The notes beneath the pieces were generated by a model that had not been told where the DNA came from, searched no databases, and worked only from the letters and a program-made list of their open reading frames with translations. The position numbers and the translations under genes were made by a program. From NCBI GenBank assembly GCA_028455995.1, contig JABELC010000011.1:372001-436000 (forward strand): a DNA stretch of 64,000 nucleotides, given 5' to 3'. The first letter of the stretch is position 1. Every line of letters starts with the position of its first letter. Source of the DNA: Scleromitrula shiraiana (lineage: Eukaryota > Ascomycota > Leotiomycetes > Helotiales > Sclerotiniaceae). Positions 39,238 through 52,220 of this stretch are shown here, in pieces.

Positions 39238-40492
39238 TCATCCATTACTTCGCTTGCAAAGAGCTGCAACTACACTTATATCATCCAGTTTGCCTAGATT
39301 TAGTTAGTAAACGTCATTTCCAGATTCTCCAATCATAAACTTACCTCCTTCCATTGCCAAACCCTCCTCGACAGCATGCTCCATAAAGGGACTCTCCGCA
39401 AATGGGTCCTGTGCAATGACTTTCGCAGCTTTCATGAGTTCATCAGCGACAAACTTCATACCACCACCCGCACCACCTTGTCGATTATTTTCAACGACAC
39501 CACTTTCTCCGCGCTCCCACTTTCGGACGCTGCTGACCACATTCTCTATTATTTCGTGTTCCCAAAGATTATCAATGACTCCATCAGACATAGCAAGTAC
39601 AATATCATCCTCTTCTATTTCAACCTTATCCATTACAGCATTATTGACTGGTGTATCCGGGCTGTTTGTGCCAAGTTGTCGGGGACAATCAAACCAATGC
39701 CATTGTTCTGTAGTTTTATAGATCCTCTCCTCTTGTTTTGGCCTTACAACTAAGATTTGCGAATCCCCAAGATTCGTAATATATAATAGCGGTTTCGCAG
39801 GGGCGGAGGGATTGGAATCGTCTTTCTGATAATGCAATTGCGCTCCCGTAACTGTGGTTGTTCCCTGCCATTTATTCGGTCTCGATGTGGCTTCTATGGT
39901 ATGTTCGTATGCTTTTTGTAGACAACCAACTGGATCCGGTTCGAAGCATTGTCCCGGCTGGGCCCTGTTTATATCCTTTTGTATCTCCAGAGACCAGAAG
40001 TGTAATATTAATCTCGACCATAAACTGGCACAAGTTAGTGTTTCAGCACAAAGGTATAAGTTCAAATGCCACAAACCCAGCATGGCCGCCCTCTCTTGTT
40101 GACCACGCACCCACTCCATCATTCACTCCAACAAACATGTCACTCGCATAAACTGCATCATCACCATTAGTGTACCCCCGAATTATCTCGCCATTAACAG
40201 AAGGTCTTCTATCACGACTCCTATGATGAGTGCTAAGGGGGTCAGAGAAAGATCCCGACGGAGGAGATAAGAATGGAGGAGGAAATGGCCTTGGCTGTCT
40301 CTTGGCAAATAAGGCAAGACCAGTCTCAAACGTGAAAGGAAGAGATTCCTTTCGAGATGGAGGTGTTTCAACTTCTGCCGAGGTTGAATATGCCAATTCA
40401 GGTCGACATCTTGGAAGACTATGAATGAGAGTGCGCCGAGACTGATTATGTATAGCTTGCGCAACTTGTGTTCGAAAAACCGACCTCCTCAT
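39238..40492 (-). CDS. PTC7: Mitochondrial PP2C-type phosphatase Ptc7
   Basis: Exons 40492-40077, 40024-39345 and 39293-39238 give 383 residues. The last intron is needed: reading through it gives KFMIGESGNDVY and a stop, while splicing (donor GTAAGT, branch TACTAAC) restores GGKLDDISVVAALC, the conserved PP2C end with its metal-binding Asp. Other metal and core motifs are VGVNDGVGAWS near residue 121, ITNLGDSQILVV and LAMSDGVIDNLW. The N-terminus is Arg-rich (MRRSVFRTQVAQAIHNQSRR), as expected for a mitochondrial presequence. An in-frame ATG eight codons upstream (40516) would add an acidic residue before the presequence, so 40492 is preferred. Yeast Ptc7 dephosphorylates the coenzyme Q protein Coq7. 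Confidence 0.93.
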
Positions 40493-43131
40493 CCCAGCGT
40501 CGTATTCTATATGCAATGACCAAAAACTGACTTGCTGTCGCAGATCATGGAGGTGTTATCCGGTGGGTGTAGTAGAGAAATTTCTCAACAAAACATTGTG
40601 TGCGCATTTACGATAAGCATTTTCCGGACCGTGATGGACCGCGCCGATAACAGATCGTTCATTTCACGTGATTGCACATCCAAATTTAGAACAAGTCCCT
40701 TAGGGCTGAATTATGGAGCATTCAAAGATGGGTGGGACAAGTTATTCAAGCTCGAGCTGTCGCTGTTGTGCTTCATGTCTACTTCCGTATTCCGTATATC
40801 TATGTGTCGATTAAAGTTAAATCTTGCATATATCACTTATGTTTGTGAAATCCTCCATATATGCATATGAAGACTTCTGTCCAGAAATGGGATTTCCACC
40901 TAGGTATGTTTTTGATGACAACTCAAGAGTCAAGACATCGGAAACTATAAAATTATCTTCAATAGAGATGGGATCCATTAATCGGATTATGAATTTAATC
41001 AACTAAGAATGGATTATTCAGACCCTCTTGACCCTCAAGGGTCCTTGTTAGTTTCAAAATTACTGGAGATAAATCTTTTTGCGGAGTTACAAGCTTGCTT
41101 GCATGTTGCAGTATCTCCATTTGTTTCATTATTATTTAATGTCCAATGAATTAGATGAAATGATTAATAGATGGAGCACATTCGGGGGGTACTTCACACA
41201 CTAAAATAAGTAGGGGAAAGATAGATAGATTTGGTAGGAGATAAAATTGAGGGTATTATCGTTGTTGAGGGTATTATCGAATCGCTCGGAAGATGCGATG
41301 CAAAAGGTTTTATTAACTCTAAACCAATTAAATAGTTTTCACACTCTTTTAGAAACTCGTATTCCAAGGTTCTTTTGGACACTCACTGCTTCTTTTTTCT
41401 TACTTGGAAGGGAAGGGAAGGGAAGGGTAGGGAAGGGTAGAGGGGGGCTTAGAATACTGGGCGGAGCGCTTAATACAATTTTTAGTATTCTCGGTATTCT
41501 CGGTATTCTCTTATTGTACTTTACTAGTTACTAGTTAATAGTTACTAGTATCGTAGTAATATATGGAGTATCGTAGTAGTATATAGAGATTATTAGTAGT
41601 TATAGTAGATATTTTACTTGGTTACTTGTGTTGTGCTAGAAAGAGTCTGATGATCTCTTTCTAGACCTTCTTTTAGATCAATTAGATGTATGGTCTACAG
41701 TTTCTAATTCTTACTGCAGTCATCAATCACGTTAGAACTACCTACTAGAGGTAATTGATGGCTTGTTACGGAATAAAATGGATGGTATTAAAGTAGAGAT
41801 CAACGAGCCAACCTCCGGAATTATGTTTAAAAATGCTTACCAAGTTTACACTATTTTGATTGAAATGACGCGTACAATGAAAAAGAAAAGGATTGAAGTA
41901 ATAAATAATAATAATGATGATGATAATAATAGTAACAATGATAACAATAATAATGATTCTTTAAGGAATCTTCTTGTTGAATGTTTTTGTTGAAGGTCAA
42001 GCTTTTTCTAAAGAATGCGGATTTATTTAAATGTCCATGAGCGGATTAGGAATTCTATTTATTTATTTATTATTATTAATAAGTCTAACTAGGAATTTTA
42101 TGTAACAAACTTACCATAGCAACTTTAAACATGCGATATTGAACTCGTGAACTCGTGAACTCATGAAAGTACTTCCTTCACTACCGGTTGTTCCGTTCCC
42201 TATTATTACTTATTACTTATTATTACTCGTAGACCCTCTCAATTTATTAATAATCATTTCTCGTCGACATAACCTATTATAGAGTAACCCCTATCTACTA
42301 TAGTATTATTACAATAGAAAATGATCTTGTCTCCTAAATTCTTTCCATTCAATTCTCTTTTACCAATACATACTATATACAATACCATACATACCTACTC
42401 ACTTCTTAAATATATCATCTCTTGTTTCTTTTGGGGTTTTTCTTTTCTTTTTTCTTTAGATGGGAAAATTCATATGATTTTTTTCATATCTATTCATCTA
42501 TTTTACACTTTTCTATTCTATTCTATTTTATTTTATTTTAAATATTTATATTTTATTGATAATAATAAAACCTTTTTTTTTTGCCTACCTAACATTTCAA
42601 ATCGGTAGTCGGAAATCTTGATCCATCCCGCCCGTCATCGTCTCGTCTCCCCTGCCGTCTTTTTTTGCAGTGACGTTCCAGTAGTAGAAAACCAAGCTAC
42701 ATGAAAACTAAGCTACATGGTCTAGTACATCCATCCTACCTTTTAGATTGATTACATACAATAATTCTTCCACCCCCCCCCCCCCCCCCCCAAAAATATT
42801 GATCATTCCTCGATTAAAACATTTAACTTCTTCCCTATCATAAACATACTCTTTACTTTCTTCCCAAAGAGGTTTTTCACATTCTTTTCAGTTTTCAATT
42901 AACAATTGTTGATTCCGACCCCTCATCATCATCATCATCATCCCCCCCCCAAAAAGACGTGTTCTGTTACCGGTATATGAACAAAGGAAACAACAAGCTG
43001 TGTATGTCATAAACGATTCTAAAAGAGAGATCATTCGGATCTTGCGGACTCGCCGCTTGATTTATATTTTGTTACTTCTCATTTTATATTCAGTAGAGCA
43101 CGATAAAGTACGATAAAGTACAGCATTCAAG
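40493..43131. other. Long divergent intergenic region
   Basis: About 2.6 kb. It serves as promoter and leader for PTC7 (left) and the Caf120-like gene (right). It holds GGGAA runs near 41400-41440, AATAAT runs near 41900, and a 19-base poly-C tract at 42773-42791. The 112-codon frame at 40532-40870 shows no known domain. Nothing else is supported. Confidence 0.5.
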
Positions 43132-46100
43132 ATGGGTCGTAATCGAGGTATGCTTGGAATGCGCCACCAATGCTTTAAATGTCCCTTTACTAAATAGAAC
43201 CTTTCCCCCCTTCAGTTATGTCGTTCATGTCCCAATTTAGGGATCGGGATTCTTCTGGTAATCAGACTCCACCACCCATAACTCGTGCCACAAGAAGCAG
43301 GACAGAGTCATATAAACAGTCACCTCAAATCATGTCAAAAGAACCCTTCCCTGCCGCGAATGTCGATGGTCCCTCATATCAACAATATTCTACCAGCGAA
43401 GCTCAAGATTCCCCTCAACCACGAACAAGGGAGCGTGCACCATCTAGGCCTATGTCTATGGTCCAAACTTACCAACCTCCTCTAATGGACGTTAGCCAAG
43501 ATACACTACCGGAACTGCAACCAATCTTTACATTTTTGAATAGCCATGGGAATAAGTTATATCAGGAAGGGTACTTCCTAAAATTGGATGATCAAAACAT
43601 ACGTCTGTAATCCCAATGTTTTTCTGGCATATTCTTCAAATTGACATCATGTAGATGGCAGGGCCAATGCGGATCGTACCTGGACAGAATGTTTTGCACA
43701 ACTTGTCGGTACGGTATTGTCATTATGGGATGCAGCAGAGTTAGATGCAGCAGGTCAAGATGGCGAGGTTCTCCCCAAATTCATTAACCTTACGGACGCT
43801 TCGATAAAGATGGTAATTACTTTCCCCCCAAAGACTGCTCTACCTACAGGCACTAATCAAATGTAGATTGAATCTCTTCCCACTCGATCTCCCAATGAAG
43901 CGCCATTACAAAATGTTCTCAGTATATCAACAGCCGGTAAGAATAGATACTTGTTGCACTTTAATTCGCATCACAGCTTGATCCAGTGGACTGCCGGCAT
44001 TCGTTTATCCATGTTTGAGCATGCGACATTACAAGAAGCCTATACTGGTGCTCTCATTGCTGGTAAAGGGAAAACATTAAATAGCATTAATCTGATCATG
44101 GAACGCTCAAAATTCAAGACTGAAGACTGGGCTCGAGTAAGATTTGGTGCTGGAACTCCATGGAGGCGATGCTGGTGTGTAATAACTCCACCAGATGAAA
44201 AAGAACTACAGAGAATACAGAAGCAGTCACAGAAGAAGAAATCAGCTTACGACCGATCACACCCCCCTATATTGAAGGGTGACATCAAATTTTATGATAC
44301 GAAAAAGACAAAGAAAGTTCGCCCGATCGCTACTATCACTGATGCATATTCTGCTTTTGCTATATACCCTCAATCGAAACCACTTATTGATGCTTCAACT
44401 CTTGTCAAGGTGGAAGGGTCCATCACAATCCATTCAAACCCACCTTTAGCTTCCGAAGGATTCGTTTTTGTGATGCCCGAGGTACATCCTGCTGTTAGTG
44501 GCTTCGAAATGATGCTTCGATGGCTCTTCCCTGTATTTGATACATTTGGTCTGTATGGGCGACCTGGTCGCTTGATTGCAGAGACCAACGATACCCGGAG
44601 TCTGATGTTCGCAATGCCGGAGCATCGAAGATATGGATATCTAGAGATTCTTGACGTTTCAGGTCTAATTTCAGAGCAAGGAAGTGCTAATTGGCTAGAG
44701 TCTGAATGGAGACGAAAAATGAAAGATTTGACTGCTAAGAGAATGACAACACTTAGGAACAACAGCCAAAGAAATAGCAGGTTCAGCAGTAGAAGAAGCC
44801 GTAATAGTGTCGGTCCTCCCAGAGCTCGTCTTCAGTTCGATGATCAGGCGTCAGTGAGATCATCCCCTTCAGTCACATTTGGGCAGCGCACGTCTCAAGA
44901 AATTGGCTATGGCGGTATCCCACGAACAGACTCAGCGCCTCCTGGAGCTGTTGCTTTCCAACCTCCCAAAACGTCAGGAATGCCCCACAATCGATCAATA
45001 TCAGAAGATATTCCACCGAGCCGCCACGAGAACCAGAGTCCTTCAGTATTTGATGGAGCTTTTGAACCAGGTCCTATTCCACCCCTTCACGCTCGCGAGC
45101 CTCCTTCTCGTGAGGGCGGATCCGGGTTAAGATATATGCAAGACGTGGGAAGCACCCCAGAAAGACTTAGTTCGGAGGATGAAAGCGCGACTCCCGTACG
45201 AGAACTGCACGATCTGCAAACCGTCACAAACCCTGAGCCTGTAGCTGCACCACCAGCTTTCGCACATGCTCCCGGAGCTTTGCCTATAAGCAAACCATAT
45301 CAGTCACCCGAACTTCGAATAGCTAATAATCGTATGTCTAATGCCACATTGTCTCAATTAGTCGTCGCTGGTGGCGTAGCAGCCGCTGCCTTTCAAGATA
45401 ATCAAGGAAGACAAGGGATGAATGCTCAACAGCAGGGCAGAAATGTGGAGGATCAGGATATGAGAGGGGTACTGTCAGACGCCACTAGAAACGAAATGCC
45501 TGCTAACCAGAACATCATTAATGAAGGCATGGTAGCTAGCAACCCACACGATCGATCGACACCAATGAACGTTTATCAAAGTCGAAATCAAAACCAAGGA
45601 ATACAATCTAGTTTGCCATCTAATCCTAACATACTTTCCTCAATAGCAAGAAACGAACCTCAATTGAACCAGCGTACCTATAACCCGAACGTTAATGATT
45701 CCCCTTCATCATCTACTCAAAGTGCCCCACAGCAATCGCGATACTCGACGGAATCGAACAACAATGCGGGATCACGAGCATCTAGTCACAGCATTTCACG
45801 CAAACCACTTCCCAGCAAGGACCGAGGCGATGACAGTCCTACAAAAACAATGTCAAGTACCACTGGTAGTCTAGGTCAGCATTTAATCGACCAAGGAGCT
45901 TTTGACTTGATATTACCCAGCAACAGCGATTATTCAAACGGACATCCATTATATAAAAAAAAGAGTCATGGGAGCAGTCTATTTGACGATGCTGCTTCTA
46001 CAGATACCCCAGATTATGCTAGCACCAAACAATCCGTCCGCTCCATTCGGACACAGCCATCTGTCGAAAGACCAAGAGCAGGTATAAAGAAAACAATCGG

Positions 46101-47580
46101 TAACCCAGAAGTTGGGCAACCACTTTATGGTGACGAAAATACCTTATCAAGTGCAATCAATATTGATTTTGGTCCTGCATTTAATCTAAATGCAGATCGA
46201 GGCTCTCGAAGCACCCCAAGTCCCACGCGTAAAAATCCAAGTCCAGCTAAATCCCCTAGCCGTAATCCGCCACAATCAGATAGAGTTTTGGCCTGGCAAC
46301 CAGGAATGAGTGCCACAGCTGCTAATAATACTGCTGGTCGTCAGCAAGGTCTCACTGCAGAAGAGTTCGTAAAACAACGCGCTGTAGCAGCCGTAACTAC
46401 ACCTCAATATATACATCAACGACAGCCTTCTGGAAACATATTGCGTGCAAATACACCTACCCCTCCTCCTAAACGACCCACCGAATTTTTGAATCAAACT
46501 TCTCGCAATAATTCAATCGACTTGCTAAGTTACAACGAGACTTATGGTCAAAATCGTCATTCTCGTCATAGCTCAGCCGACTTGTTAAACTCCACTGAAG
46601 GCTATGGTCAAAATCGTCATTCACGTCACAGCTCAGCCGACCTGTTAAACTCCACTGAAGGCTATGGTCAAAATCGTCATTCACGTCACAGCTCAGCCGA
46701 CCTGTTAAACTCCACTGAAGGCTATGGTCAAAATCGTCATTCACGTCACAGCTCAGCCGACCTGTTGGTATCTGTCGAGCCACATACTCAAAATCGACAT
46801 TCTCGTCGGATTTCCGGTGATTTGTTGGCTTCTAATGATCCATATAGCCAAAACCGTCATGCTCGTCGTAGCTCGACAGACTTGTTAAATAACATTGAAC
46901 CACACGATCAAAATCGCAATTCCCGCCGTAATTCCACTAACCTACTGCGTTCGAGCTCTAGAGGTCCAGCTATTGCTTTGGGTCCATCAACTCTCTCCGC
47001 AAGAGAACAAGAGCATGTTGCCAAGATGACTGGTGGACCTTTAATCAATATGGCTAAGAATAGCAACAAGAATGATGCTATTGTTTCAGCTGGACTTGTT
47101 GGAGCAGTTGCTACACGTGAAAAAGAAAGGATTCAAATGAAACAAGGACTCAGTGGCCAAGCAGTACAAAATGCAATTGCACTAAGACAACAACAAGCGA
47201 CTCAGCAACAACAATATTCCGAACAAAACAGAGCGGGCAATCGTCATTCACAATATGGCAACATGACACAGTATGTATCATCACAATACCCAACTCAAAC
47301 CCAAACTCAAAATCAACGACATTCTTGGATAGCCCCATCGGGTACTTTTGCTCAAGGTGGAGGGTGGTCAACTCCGGGTGGTCTTTCACCTGATCAATAT
47401 CAAGGATCTCCTCAAGGCCAATACTCTCCAGGCTATCAGGGAACTCCTCATGCGCAATACTCGCCGGGTTATCAGGGGACTCCTCAGGGCCAATATCCAC
47501 CTCAACAGCAATATTTCCCTCAATATTCACAGCAGGGTGCGCAGGGGAGGAGTGGTGCTGGATATCCGGGGCAGTATTGA
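43132..47580 (+). CDS. Caf120/Skg3-like PH-domain protein
   Basis: Four exons, 43132-43147, 43216-43602, 43655-43812 and 43867-47580, join in frame to 1,424 residues. The 16-nt first exon encodes MGRNR. The N-terminal PH-like part contains GYFLKLDDQNIHGRANADRT and WTECFAQLVGTVLSLWDA; a second PH-like region is at about 275-430, with WRRCWCVITPPDEKELQR and GDIKFYDTKKTKKVRPIA. This tandem arrangement is that of yeast Caf120 and Skg3, which associate with Ccr4-Not and the cell periphery. The remainder is long, disordered and Ser/Gln-rich, with eight 20-residue repeats (about 1080-1211) and a C-terminal Tyr-Gly-Gln-Pro repeat. Start chosen because it restores the frame upstream of VMSFMSQFRDRD. 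Confidence 0.88.
46545..46945 (+). repeat. 60-bp coding tandem repeats (20 residues each)
   Basis: About eight units. The central ones read NRHSRHSSADLLNSTEGYGQ, and the 60-base blocks at 46621-46680 and 46681-46740 are identical. Outer units have diverged (RRISGDLL, RRSSTDLL, RRNSTNLL) but keep R-x-x-S. Confidence 0.95.
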
Positions 47581-49000
47581 TTAAATGATGGATTAATGGG
47601 TTGAGCTCTTGCTTTACTTTTAAATTTCAAAATTATCGATTGGGCTAGTCGGGACAGCGGGATATTTCTCCTTATTTCTATTTTTTGATGTAAATTTTCC
47701 TCTTTCCTTTTTCCTTTTCTTTTCACTCTTCTTTTTTCCTTGCTTTTGTTTTCTATAGCGGACTTTCTTGCATTGGTGTGGATTTGGTTCTAAGTTTGGA
47801 CTTGGGGCTTATTTCCTTCTCGGTCGGTCGGTTGGTTGGTTAAAAACTTCAAGCTTAGATGGCACAGCATCGGCTCCCTTTTGGGGCCCTCTCTTTTCGT
47901 TTCGTTTCTTTTCTTTTCTTTTCTTTTGCATGGATGGATGGTAGATTGGAATAAATTGGACTTTTGGTTTGGTTCCAGCGAGGGACGGAGGCAGATGGGA
48001 TGGGATGGGATGGGATGGGATGGGATGGGATGGGATGGGATGGGATTGGATTGGATTGGATTTGGATGGGGAGTTGGAAAGTACCATTGTTGTTATTGGT
48101 TAGCGGGCAAGGTTGGGTAGCGTAGTTGTTAGTTAGAAAATTGATATTGAAAGAATGAGATGATGTGAAAGTAAAATGAAAATGAGAAAATGAGAAAAGG
48201 AATGTGTTGAGAGTGAGGATGGGAATGGGAATGAGGTGTTTATACGATTACTGAGTGAGTGTGTGTGTCTATCGTATCGTATCATATTGTATCGTATTGG
48301 ATAGAGTGAAGTCATTAGTTCTATCGCTAAATAGATAGATAGATAGATAGATAGAAGGTTTTGTCGTGGAATAAAATAGATTGATTCATAACTTGATGAA
48401 TAATTCTATATGCAAAATCAATCAATCAATCAATCACTATATGCCTTATAAATAGTAGGGGGTGTTAATCAATATTTCTTGAATCTTGTTCCGGAAAATA
48501 TTTGCTCTAGAAACAACTCTTGAACCAGTTTTCTTCCTTCCAGAATATGTAGAAACATTGAGGTGCCGACTTTATGATCTTATTAAAGTGGGCCATTAAC
48601 CTCGACGATGCTAATCATGAGGCCCTTGAAGCTATCGCAGATAGTTCCTTGCCGAGCGATTCTGGCGTGACGTTTTCACTGGCTCCCCATGATTATATTA
48701 TTTATTTCCCAGCGAACTCCTTCCTTCCGATGACCGCAGAATTCGCCAGCATTCCATAGTCTGCAGAACCAAGTTAGCGTCATTTTATGGAGTCGAGTTT
48801 GGAAGAGTGAGAAGCGTTTAATGGCGATGTTTTTTTTTTTTGTTTCGGAGGAATTAATGGCCAGGTCCAATCTCGAGGTTTCTTCTTCATGATGGCCACG
48901 GTTTTATTCATTTATTTGGTTTGATGTTATTTATACTCGCGCGGGTGAGCCCTATGCAAAGTATCGGATATTCGTTTTCTTTCCTTTTGGATTGTTGTGT
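47581..49000. other. Intergenic DNA between convergent genes
   Basis: About 1.4 kb. It holds (GGGAT)n at about 47995-48047, (TAGA)n near 48328-48355 and (TCAA)n near 48417-48434. A 61-codon plus-strand frame at 48574-48759 is not called, as no family is recognised. Confidence 0.5.
47995..48047. repeat. (GGGAT)n pentanucleotide run
   Basis: About ten units, followed by three TTGGA-type variants. Confidence 0.9.
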
Positions 49001-51516
49001 CTATGATAACCACACATCTACATCGATATCAACATTGACTAAATCATCCGCATCATTATCAACATCAACATCAACATCAACACAATCTTTTCCTCCCGCG
49101 TGCCTTCCTCCTGCACCCCCTCCACTTGCTCCCCAGGCCTCTACCAATCTCTCCTGAATACTCTTGGTAGGCCATGCGTATTTCAACTCTGTGTATTTTA
49201 ATATCTCAAGCATGCAAGATTGTTCTTCTGGAACTGAGTTTTGTTCTCCGCCTATTTATTTATTCCATTAGTTAAATAGCTGATTAGTTGATTAATTGAT
49301 TAGTTGATTGATTAAAGATGACACATATGAACGAGAGCTAGAATCAGAATGGGGTTAGAATAAATAGAACTTTATACATACACATGGAAATAGCCATACA
49401 AGCGGTATTCATAGCGGGAGGGGAACGATGATTTGAGATTGCGATGCCGCAGAGTCGTTTGACGAGATTATTTACTTTTTTCTATTTAAAAAAGCGTGTA
49501 TATTTAGTATTCATTCATACTTATTATTTGAAGGTAAGTTTAGTTGATATACATACCTCTATTGCTTGGGTTGCTGCTCGGTGACTGGGTCCTAAGCGTG
49601 GTATGCGGGGATTGTAGGTTGTGAGTAGGATTTGAGAGATATCCATATGTTGATGAGCGGTAACTAACTCGCAATAAAATTAGCATATAATTATCTGGAA
49701 ACTAAGTAAATTAACTCACCATGACAATCAGATAGATACCATATTTCAGGTAAAACACATCTTCTATCCGGCGTTGCGTCTTTCTCATAAATAGGGTCAA
49801 ATGATTGTGGACGTAAAGTTTTCCAACCTTCATGATATTGGACTAACATATCATAATCACCATTATTGTTATTGTGCTCGCCATAACAGTATTGTAATAC
49901 ATCGGCACAATGAACAATGGTTCGATAAGCCCAAGAATGATCATCGGTGAATTCAAGAGATCGATATTCATGGCAATTTAAGGGCATGAGAAATGGTCTT
50001 TGCCGTACAAATGCCATATAGACTTCCTGACGATATGCTACTCGGAATGCGGCTCGACGGAGACCGCCGTCGAGTCCTGCTGATGCTTGGGCGGTAATGA
50101 ATACCTGGGTTCCTTTTTGGGCGGTTTCCCAATCTCCGCCGCTCAATGGCGCTATAGTATATATTAGTTTGATGTTTTGCCATTCTGATTATATGGAAAA
50201 ACAAACCATCTACTTCTTCATAGAATCGCAGAATCACAGAGGCCACTAATAAGTTCTCATCATATACTGCTTCCAGATCACCCGAAACAGATACGAGATG
50301 CTCGATACATTTACTATGATACTCGACTGCTGTTTCCATCTGCAAATTTGGCAATCGTTTACCTTGGTATTCTACGCATCCATTCCTCTTGAATTGATCA
50401 AGCCGACAAAGATGCCTTGCCGATGCGGTATATATGGCATTGAGAAGTGCCGGGCAGTGTTTTGCTCGATGAGGGACTTCTAGCGCGAAATGTCGTTCTA
50501 GGTCACAAAGATCAAACTGGGATTGTAAGAATTATGGAGACGTATAGATTTCTTAGGAATACCTACCCAACAGGCTAATTCGTCGACAAAATATCTCAAG
50601 AGACACGCTTCTTGTACTAGCAATTGATCTGCTTCATCTACCGATTGAGTATGTATATTTAAATCTGAAGATTTGAATGTGTAATTATTCCAATCGAACG
50701 GAATAGGTTCAATTGGTGATTGTGGTACTGGTCCGGGCATCTTTACACCATCAGCAAGATTTCTGTCAACCTTAGCTGGTCTTCTTGGATATGAGATCAT
50801 AGTTTGCTGTTGTTTGGTTGAATGAACAGAAGATCCATCGTCATCGTCAGCTCTTCGTCTCTTCACAGGCGAAGATACTTTCGCTTCCGAGAAAGAGCTT
50901 CTGGGTGTCTTATTCTGAGAAGTAAAAACCGGCTCCGCCGAATTTGCCGCGCTCAACTGAGTAGCCTTGCTCTGATGAACATCGAAATTTGAATTCATAA
51001 TGCCCTCACGCTTAGGCTTTACTGTGTATATTTCATCTAACTCCGGGCATTCATCTACAAATTGCGAGCAAACTGAGATATTTCATCAGACATAGCCGTG
51101 GATATCGAAGATCAAAAGCACGGTGAAATAGCAAAGACACTTACTCTTGCCAGAAGTTTTCACCCATACTTGGTCTTTGAAGTCAGAATCATACCGAGCA
51201 CTTGAGCCATGTCGAAAGCGTAAATTTCCAAATGTATTCGCAGGACTTGATTTGGTATCCGCATCGTTTTCTAATAGGGATTCTCAGTATGATATCCTGA
51301 CATGTTGGAAATTATGGATAGCAGATCGTATCTCGTGAGTCAATTGACTTCGTACAAAATAAATCGTGCCACAAGATAGCGAGACCGATTCAAATTTTCA
51401 TCCTCATACTTACTGACACCGTTCTGCTCCTGAGCAGAACTCCTAAGAATGATAGTCAGACTAGATCAAACAGAATCAGAACGAATTGCAACAATTGATT
51501 ACCTAGGACTTAACAT
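49001..51516 (-). CDS. Fungal transcription-factor-domain protein (Fungal_trans_2 type)
   Basis: Nine exons, 51516-51503, 51442-51414, 51270-51145, 51054-50567, 50516-50207, 50151-49720, 49663-49557, 49481-49382 and 49251-49001, all with GT/AG ends, keep one frame for 618 residues. Family segments: LVQEACLLRYFVDELACWFD, HCPALLNAIYTASARHL, VEYHSKCIEHL, VASVILRFYEEVDAPLSG, AAFRVAYRQEVYMAFVRQRP, QHMDISQILLTTYNPRIPRLG and LCGIAISN. This is the DUF3468/Fungal_trans_2 regulatory region of Zn2Cys6 activators. No Zn2Cys6 cluster is visible in the N-terminal 56 residues or just upstream, so either a further 5' exon is missed or the protein lacks its own DNA-binding finger. The first two small exons are the least certain. 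The C-terminus is an Asp/Val repeat made by a hexanucleotide run. Target genes unknown. Confidence 0.8.
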
Positions 51517-52220
51517 CTGGAACAACAAGATTCCTCAACACTTTTCTCATATAACCAGTATCATCGATGTAGTTGTAACGAACACTCGCACAAAGTAGCA
51601 TTTGAAATTCTCCCAATCTAATAGGACGAAACAATTAAAGTCCCCTGATTCTTTAAAACAAGACTACCACCTCGGTATATCTTACTAAATGACGATACTG
51701 AATTGTATTGTGGAGGTTAGACCTTAGAAATATATGGGGATGTGGAGTTAAATGCGGAGGTGGGGGTTCGCCGCCAAAAGCCGCCGTGATCGGATAGCTT
51801 GTGAGCCATGGAATTGAACGGCATAAATTTACGCCAACCTTGAGCGTAGAATACTTCGGATGAGATATTACTTGAGATCTAAGACCGAATTTTTGTTTTT
51901 CAATTCAAAATAATCCCTAAGGTAATTCATAGACTTCCTATGTTTATTGCACATTGGAAGTCCTTCTTTGATAAATCTTCAAGCAGAGTTAAAAGGGCAT
52001 GAAAGAGGGTGTGAAATTTACATCGTTCCCCGCATTCGTTACAGCCACTAATATCATGACATTTGAGATATTGAAAAGCCCTATAGATCCTTCGATTTGA
52101 AGCTGAATCAACGAGAACAGTCTTATACTAATAACTAACCTTCTCATCAACACCATCACTTTCTAATCAATACAATTTTCCCACAACACACCACAAGTTT
52201 GACTCGAGAACTATAACAAA
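51517..52220. promoter_or_regulatory. 704-bp divergent promoter region
   Basis: It separates the start of the transcription-factor gene (minus) from the kinase/IFI27-like gene (plus). No TATA box or operator is called. An unrecognised 5' exon of the transcription-factor gene could also lie here. Confidence 0.45.

Noticed and set aside
40532..40870. 112-codon plus-strand frame upstream of PTC7
   Set aside because: No domain, no splice context and position in a divergent promoter; likely chance.
46545..46945. CRISPR-like regular repeats
   Set aside because: Direct coding repeats without spacers, in frame inside a protein gene of a eukaryote.
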